From Hominifimenecus microfluidus (GTDB lineage: Bacteria > Bacillota > Clostridia > Lachnospirales > Lachnospiraceae): a stretch of DNA of 43,977 bases. The stretch lies in contig JAJEQR010000031.1 of the NCBI GenBank assembly GCA_020687485.1, positions 1 through 43,977 on the forward strand, read 5' to 3'. The translations under genes and the position numbers were made by a program. Below are positions 25,913 through 34,639 of this stretch, one piece after another (position 1 is the stretch's first letter; each line of letters begins with the position of its first letter). The notes beneath the pieces were generated by a model. It was not told where the DNA came from, ran no database searches, and worked only from the letters and a program-made list of their open reading frames with translations.

Positions 25913-26401
25913 ATGAATATCGTACTATATGAGCCGGAGATTCCGGCGAATACCGGGAATATCGGGCGGACCTGTGTGGTGACGGGGACGCGCCTGCACC
26001 TGATTGAGCCGCTGGGGTTTTCTCTGGCGGAGAAGGATCTGAAGCGGGCTGGACTGGATTACTGGAAGGATCTGGATGTGACGGTTTATTCGGATTATCA
26101 GGATTTTCTGAACCGGAATCCGGGAGCGAAGGTTTACTATGCGTCTACGAAGGCGCGGCATATCTATACGGAGGTTGCCTACGAGCCGGATGACTATCTG
26201 ATGTTCGGGAAGGAGAGCGCCGGGATTCCGGAGGAGATTCTGGTACAGCATCCGAATGAGACGGTGCGGATTCCGATGAATCCGAATTTGAGGTCACTGA
26301 ATCTTTCGAATTCTGTTGCGATCCTGTTGTATGAGGCTCTGCGCCAGCAGAATTTCCCGGGGATGCAGACGGAGGGAGAGCTGCACCGGCTGCACTGGTA
26401 G
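25913..26401 (+). CDS. trmL: tRNA (cytidine(34)-2'-O)-methyltransferase, SPOUT family
   Basis: TrmL methylates the wobble base 2'-OH of leucine tRNAs with SAM. The 162-aa protein has the typical opening NIVLYEPEIPANTGNIGRTC, the LFGKESAGIP-like motif (MFGKESAGIPEEIL) and the knot-forming RIPMNPNLRSLNLSNSVAILLYEALRQ. Length is normal. It begins 3 nt after the aminotransferase with a weak ribosome site, so it is likely translated by coupling. It is followed by a large palindrome (26434-26670) with no gene. Confidence 0.92.
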   Translation: MNIVLYEPEIPANTGNIGRTCVVTGTRLHLIEPLGFSLAEKDLKRAGLDYWKDLDVTVYSDYQDFLNRNPGAKVYYASTKARHIYTEVAYEPDDYLMFGKESAGIPEEILVQHPNETVRIPMNPNLRSLNLSNSVAILLYEALRQQNFPGMQTEGELHRLHW

Positions 26402-26433
26402 CACTGGCTGCAGACCTTTCTTTTTCCTTCCCT

Positions 26434-26670
26434 GAAAATCCGAAAGTATCCCTGCGGATTCCGGCACGCGCAGCGCGAAATCCCATGCAGCAAACGGTGT
26501 ATGCTTGGTGTTTCGCTGCTGCGTTTTCATCGCGCACCGCGCTCCCTCGCAAAAGGGCGTCGCTCGTACGCGCGGGCGCAAAAACTGGTAGCTCACAGTC
26601 GCATACAATGGTTTGCCTGCATTGGGATTCCGGCCTGCGCTTTGCCGGATGCGGGAAATTTCGGATTTTC
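26434..26670. repeat. Large imperfect palindrome, about 70-bp arms
   Basis: The left arm (26434-26504) begins GAAAATCCGAAA and ends GTATGC. The right arm (26601-26670) is its imperfect reverse complement, beginning GCATAC and ending TTTCGGATTTTC, and matching internally at GATTCCGGC, CGCAG, ATCCC and ATGCA. The 96-nt centre is GC-rich and can itself pair partly (GCGTTTTCATCGCG with CGCGGGCGCAAAAAC). It fills the 26402-26740 gap, where short frames exist but none has a ribosome site. It could be a non-autonomous repeat element, a structured RNA, or a terminator region. Confidence 0.75.
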
Positions 26671-26740
26671 CCGCCACGCCCGATGCCGGAAATAGAAATA
26701 CGGAGTTGTTAATAACTTTAGTTTGCGGGAGGAAGATTGT

Positions 26741-27613
26741 ATGGTAAATAATTTATTTGCAGGAAAAGATTCGATGTATTTTCTGTATCGACGACTTGTG
26801 ACGAAAATGAAGAAGGGTGGTCTCGAGGATGTTATGGATTCTTCAAGACCGGATGAGAATGAGGAGACTGTAAATACGGGGGCTCCGAAAGTGCCGTGGG
26901 GAATTCTTATTTATGATGGAATTGCTACGGTATTTACATTTATCATGCTGGGAGTGGTTTCCCGGTCGGGGCTTTCGTATGCAGAGCTTTTTCAGCAGGA
27001 ACCGTATAAAATCTGGCTGCTGGTGATCGGAGTTGTCCTTATGTTTATTGGTCTGGCGCTGTTTTCTCGCTGGAAAATGAAGCTGGGAAAGGAACGTCGG
27101 GAAGAGGCGATTGCACGCGGCCCGATTGTGCCGGTGGAGTATGACCGTACCTGGCTGGCGGATGCGGAGCGTCTGGAGAACTGGAATGTAGTTTCGGATA
27201 CGGCAGTGAACATGACATTCTTTGCGGAGCAGTATATTGTGGTGAATGGCGAGAAGGCACATAAAGACTATAAGAATTATAAGTATGAAAGCCAGCTCAC
27301 GAAGGTATTTGTACAGGATGGAAAGTTCTGCATCGAAGTTCCATTCAAGGATGTCCTGATTGAGATTCCGCTGAGTGAGTTCGGAACCGGAAGAAAGCAG
27401 GAGCGCGCAGTGTTCCATTCCTGGATGCAGGGGGAGAAAGCGGACTCTGAGAAGTATCAGCCCTATCAGATCGAGAAGCTGGGGCATGGACTCTTCTCAT
27501 GCGAATATTACTATGTTCCGATTGCACATGAGGGTAGAGAATATTCTCTTTTGGTTCCTAATTATGAGATGCAGACTTTTAAAGATATGACAGGGATTCA
27601 GATTGATTTTTAA
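26741..27613 (+). CDS. Hypothetical membrane protein, 290 aa
   Basis: No family recognised. Residues 1-50 are charged and soluble; two hydrophobic segments follow (about 55-75, GILIYDGIATVFTFIMLGVV, and about 90-110, IWLLVIGVVLMFIGLALFS), then a cytosolic or external domain of about 175 residues with beta-like patterns (YIVVNGEKAHKDYKNYKYESQLTKVFVQDGKFCIEVPFKDV). The start at 26741 is preferred over 26723 because GGGAGGAAG lies just before it. It stands alone after the palindrome and before another unknown membrane protein. Function unknown. Confidence 0.65.
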   Translation: MVNNLFAGKDSMYFLYRRLVTKMKKGGLEDVMDSSRPDENEETVNTGAPKVPWGILIYDGIATVFTFIMLGVVSRSGLSYAELFQQEPYKIWLLVIGVVLMFIGLALFSRWKMKLGKERREEAIARGPIVPVEYDRTWLADAERLENWNVVSDTAVNMTFFAEQYIVVNGEKAHKDYKNYKYESQLTKVFVQDGKFCIEVPFKDVLIEIPLSEFGTGRKQERAVFHSWMQGEKADSEKYQPYQIEKLGHGLFSCEYYYVPIAHEGREYSLLVPNYEMQTFKDMTGIQIDF

Positions 27614-27659
27614 AGCTCAGAAATAGTAGAAAAATACAGTGATAGATAGGAGTGATATT

Positions 27660-28622
27660 ATGCGTAGCATTTTAAATTTGCTTTCATTTGTTATTATAGT
27701 TTTACTAATTGTATCTATAGCTGGACTTGTGAAAAATGTTAAAGAAAAGAAGCCAATTAAAAAAAATTTGGAAGCATTAGGAGCTTGTCTAATTGTTTTT
27801 GTTATCCTTGGAGTAGTAATGCCGTCAAGAAACCCTGAATCTGTAGAAAATGGGTTGGAGACGAAAACGACTAAGAACGAAATTAAACAATCGATAGCGG
27901 TTGAAACGGAAACTATGGCTGAAACAACAAAAGCGCAAGAAACGGTTTTGGATAAAAATATAGAGAGTGAAGCGCAGATGAGTGAATCAGCAACAGAAGT
28001 AGTAATGGGCGTTCGTGATGAAACTTTAAATGGTCATGGTTATAGCGATTCTGGAAGAGAAGAGCCGCAATATGTTGGAATTATAGGATATGCAGTAAAT
28101 CGTCTTCAGGGATCTGCAGATAATTATGAAGCTTTTACAGAAACGCCGTGGAAAGTGCCTGTATATGAAAAAGATAAACAATTCTATAATGAAGTAGGTA
28201 CTATTGATCATAAAACAGAAGTGCTTGTGTTGTCCCAAACTTTGAAGCATGAAGGATATGGTAGATATTCGGGGTATTTAACCGTTGAGGATACAGAGAG
28301 CAAGGAACAATATATATTGGATGTTGCTGATTTTATAACGAAACCTTATTGGGCATATGATTTGCGAGAAGCTGCGTTGATAGGACATTGTGTAGCGGAA
28401 TTTCACCAGAAAAGCGACTATTATCCTGTTAATAAGAATGCAGAGAAGGTGGAGCTAGAAGATGGGACAATTGTTCATGTTGTCGGAAGAACTGGATCAT
28501 GGAAAAATGGACCAGATGGAAATGAAAACCAGATAGAAGCTATTGTGTTTAAAGACTGGGCGTATGGTTATGGAGGCGTAGAGGTATATTTTAATGTTGA
28601 TGACTTAGAGTTGATTTATTAG
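27660..28622 (+). CDS. Hypothetical membrane-anchored protein, 320 aa
   Basis: No family recognised. Two hydrophobic segments (about 5-23 and 38-55) precede a Thr/Glu-rich linker (about 60-115) and a C-terminal domain of about 190 residues (GYAVNRLQGSADNYEAFTETPWKVPVYEKDKQFYNEVGTIDHKTEVLVLSQ) that may be extracellular. The start at 27660 has AGGAGTGAT. The gene is visibly richer in A and T than the genes on both sides, with A-runs and rare-looking codons, suggesting recent acquisition. A minus-strand terminator lies 50 nt past its stop. Confidence 0.6.
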   Translation: MRSILNLLSFVIIVLLIVSIAGLVKNVKEKKPIKKNLEALGACLIVFVILGVVMPSRNPESVENGLETKTTKNEIKQSIAVETETMAETTKAQETVLDKNIESEAQMSESATEVVMGVRDETLNGHGYSDSGREEPQYVGIIGYAVNRLQGSADNYEAFTETPWKVPVYEKDKQFYNEVGTIDHKTEVLVLSQTLKHEGYGRYSGYLTVEDTESKEQYILDVADFITKPYWAYDLREAALIGHCVAEFHQKSDYYPVNKNAEKVELEDGTIVHVVGRTGSWKNGPDGNENQIEAIVFKDWAYGYGGVEVYFNVDDLELIY

Positions 28623-28671
28623 AAACTCAGAAAAATACTAAATGTAACTGCTTTAATTTCAAAAGTTTTGC

Positions 28672-28706
28672 AAAAAGGGGCTGCCGCATGTTAGTGCGAC
28701 AGCCCC
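28672..28706 (-). terminator. Rho-independent terminator on the minus strand
   Basis: The arms 28677-28687 and 28696-28706 form an 11-bp stem with one G-T pair (minus-strand reading GGGGCTGTCGC and GCGGCAGCCCC), 8-nt loop, followed on the minus strand by TTTTT (plus 28672-28676). It ends transcripts arriving from the Hsp70-like gene at 28901 and the remnant at 28733. It may also slow plus-strand transcripts, but it lacks a plus-strand T-run. Confidence 0.85.
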
Positions 28707-28732
28707 TGATATTTACTTCTCATATTGTTCGA

Positions 28733-28867
28733 TCATTGGATAGTCATTACCACAGCAGTAAGCTCCTGACGGAGTTCTTCATTCGGAACAAAAGCAAAGA
28801 GGCTGTCCTGATCATATCCAAGATATCCCAGATGAATCAGATACGTAAGAACATCGTCCTTTCTCAT
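28733..28867 (-). pseudogene. Remnant of an AAA-ATPase-like / DUF1703-type gene
   Basis: A 44-codon minus-strand frame reads MRKDDVLTYLIHLGYLGYD, then VPNEELRQEL. In many clostridia this wording occurs inside large AAA-ATPase-like proteins with a PD-(D/E)XK nuclease C-terminus, where LTYLIHLGYLGYD and FVPNEEVR are conserved. Here it is isolated. After the stop another frame continues NDYPMIEQYEK, suggesting a frameshift. It is a fragment between the Hsp70-like stop and its terminator. Fragment status is likely; family assignment is from memory. Confidence 0.55.
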
Positions 28868-28900
28868 GTATAAAAAATCAACAGATGAATGTGATTATGC

Positions 28901-31552
28901 TTACAATTCATACAAAGCTGCTGCGGCAGCTGTCTCTTCTTCCTCGGAGAGTTCTTCTCCGTTCCAGATCTTTTCGGCGGCGGATACCAGAGTTTCGTCG
29001 GGTTCATCTGCGAGATATCTTTTTACCGATTGCCATACGGCTTTCGCGGTGTAGGTGTCATCGTGCAGCGAATTCGGAACATCGTTGCTGAAGAGCTCTA
29101 CAATCAGAATCACCAGATACGGCGGAATACTGTCTCTGTCCGGCGCGTCCAGCAGCTTCGCCAGTTTCTTTGTGAGTTTGGCGAAAGCCTTCTGATTCAT
29201 CTTCTCTGTGCCCCTTCCGAAGGATTTCACCAGTCTGCCGGCAATCCACTTATTCATATCGGAAAGATCAAAATAGCTGGCGAAGAAATCAGCGATCTTC
29301 TGCGCGTCCGGCTGATAGGAAATCGTAAACTGCAGCATACTCTGGCGGGTATTGCTGGGGGTGGTAGGAACTCTTGTAAGGTAGTCTGTGTAAAACTTCA
29401 CGAAGTCCGGATCTGCGGCGGCGATCAGTTCCAGTGCGGACCGGAGAACGTAGTTGCTCTGTTTTACATTGCCGGCAAAGGGATCGAAATGTCTCTTTGC
29501 AAGGGAGAGAATCTGCCGGGTCTGACTGGCGGTCCATTTCCCGTTGAAGTATCGTGCCATGATATAGACACAGCTTAACATCAGGTCCGATTGGCGAAGA
29601 TTGTTCGCCAGCGCCAGGCAGGGATCAAAGAAATCCTTCGGGTTCGAGGCTCTGCCGATATCCTGCAGTTTCCGCTTGATGGTGTCGTTCAGATCGCCAT
29701 CTGCTTTGTTGCGGTTCCTTTCCACCAGCATTTTCAAGTCATTGATCTCGCTCTTGGCGTTTAATTCCATTCCTGCGATCAGCTCAAGGCCGCCAGAGGT
29801 TTTTGCGCCGCTTTTCAGGGAAGCCAGGTCGAGCTCACTGATCATCTTTGTCTTCGGGCGATCTGTAATCCAGGCTTCCAGAGTCATCATGCGAAGGCCG
29901 CTGATATAGATCTGAAGGCTGATCGGAGTTCCAGCCGGATAGGCATGCGGGAACTTAACCGTTCTTGTCGCAATTCGGCGATTCGGAAGGTTTTTGCTCT
30001 TGCCGCGGCCGAGGAATAATTCAATACCGAGTGTATCGGTCGTCGTGGCCAGCTGGAATTTGTCTCGGATCTCTTCGGAACGATAGGGAAGCGTGATTCC
30101 GGCAGGGATCAGTTGGCTGATATATTCATTTCGAAGGCCGATGTTGATCGTATCATTCAAAATGGTTCCGGTGTTAAATAGAGAAGGTGTAGCAGGAGCG
30201 CTGTCTGAAATAGCATTATCTGCTGTCTTATCCGTCCAGTAATCGGTACGGGGAACACGATATTTGTGTAAGCAATAATGATAATAAACGGCTCCTCTGG
30301 CAACCGCAAGGTCAGGATCACTGATTTCCAGCGGCTCAAAGCCAAAGAATTCTTTCAATCTTTCTGTAATTAAATAAAACTTGGTCATTCCTCCGTTCAG
30401 GAGTACCGCATCGATCTTTACATTGCCGCCGGCTTTTTCAAGAACGTCAAGAATAGGATAAATAATATTGTTAACATCTTTTTCGTCCATGTGCTGGATC
30501 TTTTTAACATCATCAATCTTATAATTATATCCCATCAGCGGAGCGAGAATTTCTTCGATTTCCGCCTTGGTGTATGTAAGTTCAAGCGCATAGGAATCGT
30601 AAAGATTTACGTCCATGACTTCAAATTCACAATCATCATCAATCGGAGTTCCGTAGTCTCTGGAATTGGTGTATTCCATGGAAAGCTCCAGCTTCATGCT
30701 CTCTGCAAGTCTTCTCAGCTTGCACATTACCTCTTCCCGGCGATTTCCGCTTATTTTAACATTATCCTCATCCTCTTCAAATTTTTTCAGCATATCTGCG
30801 GCAAGGAGTTCATCGAAATTGTCACCGCCGATCGCCGTGTATCTGGAAATGGCAAGATCGGTAATGTTATACAGACCATTCTCCGAGCGGCCGACCCGGT
30901 GAAGGGTAACGTCGAGCGTACCTCCGCCCAGATCGAAAACCATAACGTTCTTTTCTGTCTCCAGATCGAGGAGGTTGGAAGGGATTTCACCATCTTCCTG
31001 CATGCGCATGAAATCGTAAATGACTGCTTTGGGTTCATACAGGAGGATATCGTGGGAATTATCCACGTTAAGTCCGGCGGATCTCGCGGCATCGATGGTT
31101 GCCTGGCACTGATCCGAATCGAAGGAGGCAGGGACGGTAATGACAACATCGTTCAGGTACGTCTGATGCAGAATCTTCTTGGTCTGGTTCACCAGATATC
31201 TCAGAATCTGGGCGGATACGTCCGCCGGAGTTTTATCTTCAATTTCGCCTGCAAGAGGAACCGATTCGGTACGGCCCATCAGTGACTTGACGGATTTGCA
31301 GACATAGTTGTTCTTGATTCCATAGCGGCTCTTGGCGTAGTTGCCAACATCGGCGCTCATCTCGCCGGAACGGTTCTTCGAATAATATACAACGGAAGGA
31401 AGAAGTTTGTCGCGGGACGTACTTCCGGTTTCATTCTTCCGGGGAATATCAAGGACACAGGGAACCAGCCGGCCATTGGAGAAATTTGCGCGGGCGATAA
31501 CAGAGTTCGTTGTTCCGAGGTCAATGGCGATATAAAACTGATTCTGACACAT
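28901..31552 (-). CDS. Hsp70-family protein with long helical C-terminus
   Basis: An 883-aa Hsp70-like protein. The ATPase has phosphate-1 AIDLGTTNSV (from residue 9) and phosphate-2 VFDLGGGTLDVTL (about 205-217). The adenosine motif reads LLNGGMTKF (about 396) where DnaK has VGGSTR, so it is a divergent Hsp70. Residues about 460-600 may match the substrate-binding beta-domain (GIELFLGRGKSKNLPNRR). About 610-883 is helical, repeat-like, and not DnaK-like. It begins 6 nt after the stop of the upstream nuclease-like gene, so they are one operon. No grpE or dnaJ is near. A specialised chaperone for its neighbour is inferred. Confidence 0.85.
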   Translation of the reverse strand: MCQNQFYIAIDLGTTNSVIARANFSNGRLVPCVLDIPRKNETGSTSRDKLLPSVVYYSKNRSGEMSADVGNYAKSRYGIKNNYVCKSVKSLMGRTESVPLAGEIEDKTPADVSAQILRYLVNQTKKILHQTYLNDVVITVPASFDSDQCQATIDAARSAGLNVDNSHDILLYEPKAVIYDFMRMQEDGEIPSNLLDLETEKNVMVFDLGGGTLDVTLHRVGRSENGLYNITDLAISRYTAIGGDNFDELLAADMLKKFEEDEDNVKISGNRREEVMCKLRRLAESMKLELSMEYTNSRDYGTPIDDDCEFEVMDVNLYDSYALELTYTKAEIEEILAPLMGYNYKIDDVKKIQHMDEKDVNNIIYPILDVLEKAGGNVKIDAVLLNGGMTKFYLITERLKEFFGFEPLEISDPDLAVARGAVYYHYCLHKYRVPRTDYWTDKTADNAISDSAPATPSLFNTGTILNDTINIGLRNEYISQLIPAGITLPYRSEEIRDKFQLATTTDTLGIELFLGRGKSKNLPNRRIATRTVKFPHAYPAGTPISLQIYISGLRMMTLEAWITDRPKTKMISELDLASLKSGAKTSGGLELIAGMELNAKSEINDLKMLVERNRNKADGDLNDTIKRKLQDIGRASNPKDFFDPCLALANNLRQSDLMLSCVYIMARYFNGKWTASQTRQILSLAKRHFDPFAGNVKQSNYVLRSALELIAAADPDFVKFYTDYLTRVPTTPSNTRQSMLQFTISYQPDAQKIADFFASYFDLSDMNKWIAGRLVKSFGRGTEKMNQKAFAKLTKKLAKLLDAPDRDSIPPYLVILIVELFSNDVPNSLHDDTYTAKAVWQSVKRYLADEPDETLVSAAEKIWNGEELSEEEETAAAAALYEL

Positions 31553-31558
31553 ATGATT

Positions 31559-33874
31559 TTAAACTCCTTCCTCTTCTTCTTTTTCACGGACTACCGGCTT
31601 GGAAATCACCATATTCTCAAATTTCCAGCCGGGGTGCTCCACGATAACGGTTCGTTCTTCTTCATTGGCGTATGAATTTCCGATATATTCATAGCCGTCC
31701 AGATCATCGGCGCATGCGGTGAATTCTCTGCCGGTGGTGTCGATTGGCTTGATACCGCAGTCCTTGATAAAACGGGCCAGTTGACGGAAGACAATCGTAA
31801 GCGATTTTAACTGTGCGGGCGTCTTGAACTTCTGCGCCTTCAGCTCTGCCAGTGTCTTCTCCACGAACTCAACGGAATCCAGGAGATTTCCGTATTTTTC
31901 TGAATTCATCATGGAATAGAAGGAGAGAATGGCGGTTCGCTTGGCTTCCTCCGCGTTCTCATCCAGGGTTTCCCAGAGTTCGTCGAACATGGACTGGGCG
32001 GCCTCAAGGGAGCTCTTGTAATTATTATTTTCGAACTGAAGCTTTTCAATTTCACTTTTGGAAGAGGATTCGGCAGCTTCCGTAACCTTGGAAGCTTCAT
32101 CGAGCATCTCCTTGGTCTTGCTCAGGACATCCTGCGCGCTTCTTTTTCTGCGGATGCCGTATTCTTTCATCAGACAGTTGCGCAGATTCCGCAGCAGGCG
32201 GTTGCAGTAGGGTGCGCCAAAAGCGATACAAATCGGAAGATACTTCTCATTTTTGAGATCCGGATCAATGCAGATCGCGAAGATAACGGCACACTTGCCT
32301 ATAAAAATCAGACGGTGAGTGTTCGCTTCGCGTGGGCTCAGATTCTCCGTGAAGTCTGCGAATTTTTCAATTCCATTCGTATCTCCGTCAAGCGCCTGCT
32401 TCAGCCAGGCAATTCCCTGTTCCACACGATGAAGAAGATAGAGACGGCGATCGACAGTATCAAGATTTACATTTCCCAGTGCAGTTATGTAATCGCTGTA
32501 GCTTATGGTCTCTTTTTTCAAAAAAAGATCTTTGACGTTCTGGTAAGCGTCGCGCGGGTGCATATTGGGGTACAAAATGCTCCCGCAGATCGCGGTCCGC
32601 TCTGCCAGAAACTGCGCGGAAGCGCCATGTTTGCGTTCGATTTCTTCCCTGGCGCGGGCCAGTTCATTGTCCATGATACGCTGGAAGATGTCGATATGTT
32701 TCATTGTCTTCTTCCTCCTGATATAATATTTTGTGCCGTTTACCGCCTGGCGTGCGGTAATATCCGGATTGGTTTCTCCTAATACATCGACCAGAGATTT
32801 CTGCATGTTGTCTGGTTTTACGTGCAGAAGAAATACATTGTGGGGACAGATCCTCTGCACCAGGTGCAGCGTTTCCACCGGAGTGGCGTGCAGACTGTAA
32901 CAGTCGAAGGATACCGGGACACAATTCTCTCTTGTGCTGTTTTGCCCGACAACAATATATCCGTCCTCCAGGCCGGAAGGTGTCTCCCGGAAGCTCGTCC
33001 CATAGACGAAGTAACCCATGTCGGAAAGTTTATCCGCGACGGATCGGCTTTTGGGTTCCAGTACAACAGGAACCTCCGGAAATGCGCTTCTGAGAAAATA
33101 GAAGAGATCCAGGTGGCGGGGAATACTCCGGGAATAAAGATAGATATTCTGCTTTTTCTGAAGTCTGCCGGTGAGGAAGCTGACTAGCCAGGCATAGTTA
33201 TTATGCTCTCCGCTGAACTTCTCCGGGTTCTCGATCTGCTCCGTCCAGGCTTCCGGTGCCATATAAGTATTGGGCGCATTCAGCAGGAGTGTATCCGGAG
33301 CGATACCGGTCAGAAGCCGCATTCCATTGACGCCGAACATACTGTGAATACTGAAATCGCCGGAGTACAGAACCGAATGGTGTCTGCTCTCGATATAAAT
33401 CATAACGGCTCCGGGCATATGACCGGCCGGCATAAAGGTGATCCTGCAATCCTTTCGTTCTATGGGACGCATAACCGGCTGGGTATGAATCCGGGAAATG
33501 ATCAGCTGCGTCTGCCGGAGTCTTTCATTTACAATGCGTTCGGATTCCTTGTGGTTGGAGACCCGGCCGAGATCCAGAAGCTGCATGGAAATAAGTGTTT
33601 TTGTATCCTGCGTGGTGATAATCTCTGCGTTTTCGGCACGTGCTGCGATGGATGCCAGCGATCCGATGTGGTCGAAGTGAGCGTGACTGATCAGAATAAA
33701 ATCAATTTCCGAGTAATCAATTTCCTGGAGAATTCGCTCATAATCAGGAAAAAGTTCATTTTCTTTTAATCGCGCACCGCAGTCCAGCAGGATATTTATA
33801 CCATCGACAGAGAGAAAATAGGAAGAAGCGCCGATCTCGTCTGCGCCTCCCAGCGGGATAAAATAATCATTCAT
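31559..33874 (-). CDS. Metallo-beta-lactamase / beta-CASP nuclease-like protein
   Basis: A 771-aa protein. Zinc motifs: HAHFDH (His64, His66, Asp68, His69), His152 in AGHMPGAV and Asp173 in SGDFS. Then a beta-CASP-like part (IYLYSRSIPRHLDLFYFLRSAF), His329 in SLHAT and His351 in LLHVKP, as in RNase J or CPSF-type enzymes. Residues about 400-771 are helical, with a coiled coil about 595-660 (KTKEMLDEASKVTEAAESSSKSEIEKLQFENNNYKSSL). The start at 33874 is chosen because a consensus promoter lies upstream of it and over the ATG at 33943. RNA or DNA cleavage is likely by family, but the target is unknown. Confidence 0.8.
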   Translation of the reverse strand: MNDYFIPLGGADEIGASSYFLSVDGINILLDCGARLKENELFPDYERILQEIDYSEIDFILISHAHFDHIGSLASIAARAENAEIITTQDTKTLISMQLLDLGRVSNHKESERIVNERLRQTQLIISRIHTQPVMRPIERKDCRITFMPAGHMPGAVMIYIESRHHSVLYSGDFSIHSMFGVNGMRLLTGIAPDTLLLNAPNTYMAPEAWTEQIENPEKFSGEHNNYAWLVSFLTGRLQKKQNIYLYSRSIPRHLDLFYFLRSAFPEVPVVLEPKSRSVADKLSDMGYFVYGTSFRETPSGLEDGYIVVGQNSTRENCVPVSFDCYSLHATPVETLHLVQRICPHNVFLLHVKPDNMQKSLVDVLGETNPDITARQAVNGTKYYIRRKKTMKHIDIFQRIMDNELARAREEIERKHGASAQFLAERTAICGSILYPNMHPRDAYQNVKDLFLKKETISYSDYITALGNVNLDTVDRRLYLLHRVEQGIAWLKQALDGDTNGIEKFADFTENLSPREANTHRLIFIGKCAVIFAICIDPDLKNEKYLPICIAFGAPYCNRLLRNLRNCLMKEYGIRRKRSAQDVLSKTKEMLDEASKVTEAAESSSKSEIEKLQFENNNYKSSLEAAQSMFDELWETLDENAEEAKRTAILSFYSMMNSEKYGNLLDSVEFVEKTLAELKAQKFKTPAQLKSLTIVFRQLARFIKDCGIKPIDTTGREFTACADDLDGYEYIGNSYANEEERTVIVEHPGWKFENMVISKPVVREKEEEEGV

Positions 33875-33919
33875 GCTGTACTCGCTTTCTTCGTTTGGCA
33901 ATAATTGTCCTGTATTTAT

Positions 33920-33948
33920 ATTATATATGATAAAAGTTGCCATATCAA
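33920..33948 (-). promoter_or_regulatory. Promoter of the nuclease-like/Hsp70 operon
   Basis: On the minus strand TTGATA (plus 33943-33948) and TATAAT (plus 33920-33925) with a 17-bp spacer. Transcription would start near 33911-33914. The ATG at 33943 would therefore lie outside the message, which settles the start of the nuclease-like gene at 33874. Confidence 0.75.
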
Positions 33949-34110
33949 CAAAACGCGGGATTTTTTAACCGGAATAGTCCGGAATAGTTAGAGAAAATGT
34001 ATTGACTTTTGAAGAGTGCGGCATTAAGCTTAATCTGAATTGTTGTAATTTAAACTGTAATATCGGTATGCGAAGGCAGTATATGAGCAATACAGAAGGG
34101 AGAAAAAACT

Positions 34111-34539
34111 ATGATTTATAAAGCAACAAGACTGATCGCACGGGCGATGGATGCAGAAGAGATTAAGTATTCTGTTCATGAACAGGAGAATTATTCCGAG
34201 GTAAGTGCCATGTTTGGCGTGAAGAACGGACCGGATGCCGTTGTGCGTTTCCTCTCCAGTGATGATGATAATGATGTAAGAATCGTTCTGTTTGGTCTGG
34301 TTCGCGATGTGACGGAGGAGAAACAGGCTGAGATGCTGAAGGCGATTAACGAGTGCAATAATAAGTTCAGATACATTAAATTCATTCTGGATTCAGACAA
34401 TGATGTGAATCTGGAGTATGATTTACCTTTAAGAACGGATGACTGCTGTGTCGGCGAGGTAGCCTGCGAGACCTTTCTGCGCATCATGAAGATTGTAGAA
34501 GACTGCTACCCGGTTTTCATGAAGGTGATCTGGAGCTAA
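34111..34539 (+). CDS. YbjN-domain-like protein, 142 aa
   Basis: A 142-aa soluble, acidic protein with the pattern of YbjN/type III secretion chaperone-like folds: alternating helices and strands (EIKYSVHEQENYSEVSAMFGVKNGP, VRIVLFGLVRDV, EKQAEMLKAINECNNKFRYIKFILD, CCVGEVACETFLRIMKIVEDCYPVFMKVIW). A good AAGGGAG site precedes the ATG. It is divergent from the nuclease-like/Hsp70 operon across about 170 bp and ends just before a bidirectional terminator. A link to the chaperone is only positional. Confidence 0.65.
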   Translation: MIYKATRLIARAMDAEEIKYSVHEQENYSEVSAMFGVKNGPDAVVRFLSSDDDNDVRIVLFGLVRDVTEEKQAEMLKAINECNNKFRYIKFILDSDNDVNLEYDLPLRTDDCCVGEVACETFLRIMKIVEDCYPVFMKVIWS

Positions 34540-34594
34540 GAGAGTTCGAGGGAGTAATGGTTCCTGATAAATTCTATATAAAAGTTTGATAGAA

Positions 34595-34634
34595 AAAAGG
34601 CCTGTGAAGCAAAACTTGTTTTCACAGGCCTTTT
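34595..34634. terminator. Bidirectional rho-independent terminator
   Basis: A perfect 14-bp stem AAAAGGCCTGTGAA (34595-34608) with TTCACAGGCCTTTT (34621-34634), 12-nt loop, T-run on both strands. It ends the YbjN-like gene on the plus strand and the SLC13 transporter gene on the minus strand, with convergent stops 56 nt and 6 nt away. Confidence 0.92.
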
Positions 34635-34639
34635 CCTGG

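Noticed and set aside
26485-26712. Short overlapping frames on both strands in the trmL downstream gap
   Set aside because: They lie in the palindrome, so complementary arms give open frames on both strands; none has a ribosome site.
30491-31285. A 264-codon frame antisense to the Hsp70-like gene
   Set aside because: No ribosome site or family match; the minus-strand gene has ATPase motifs across it.
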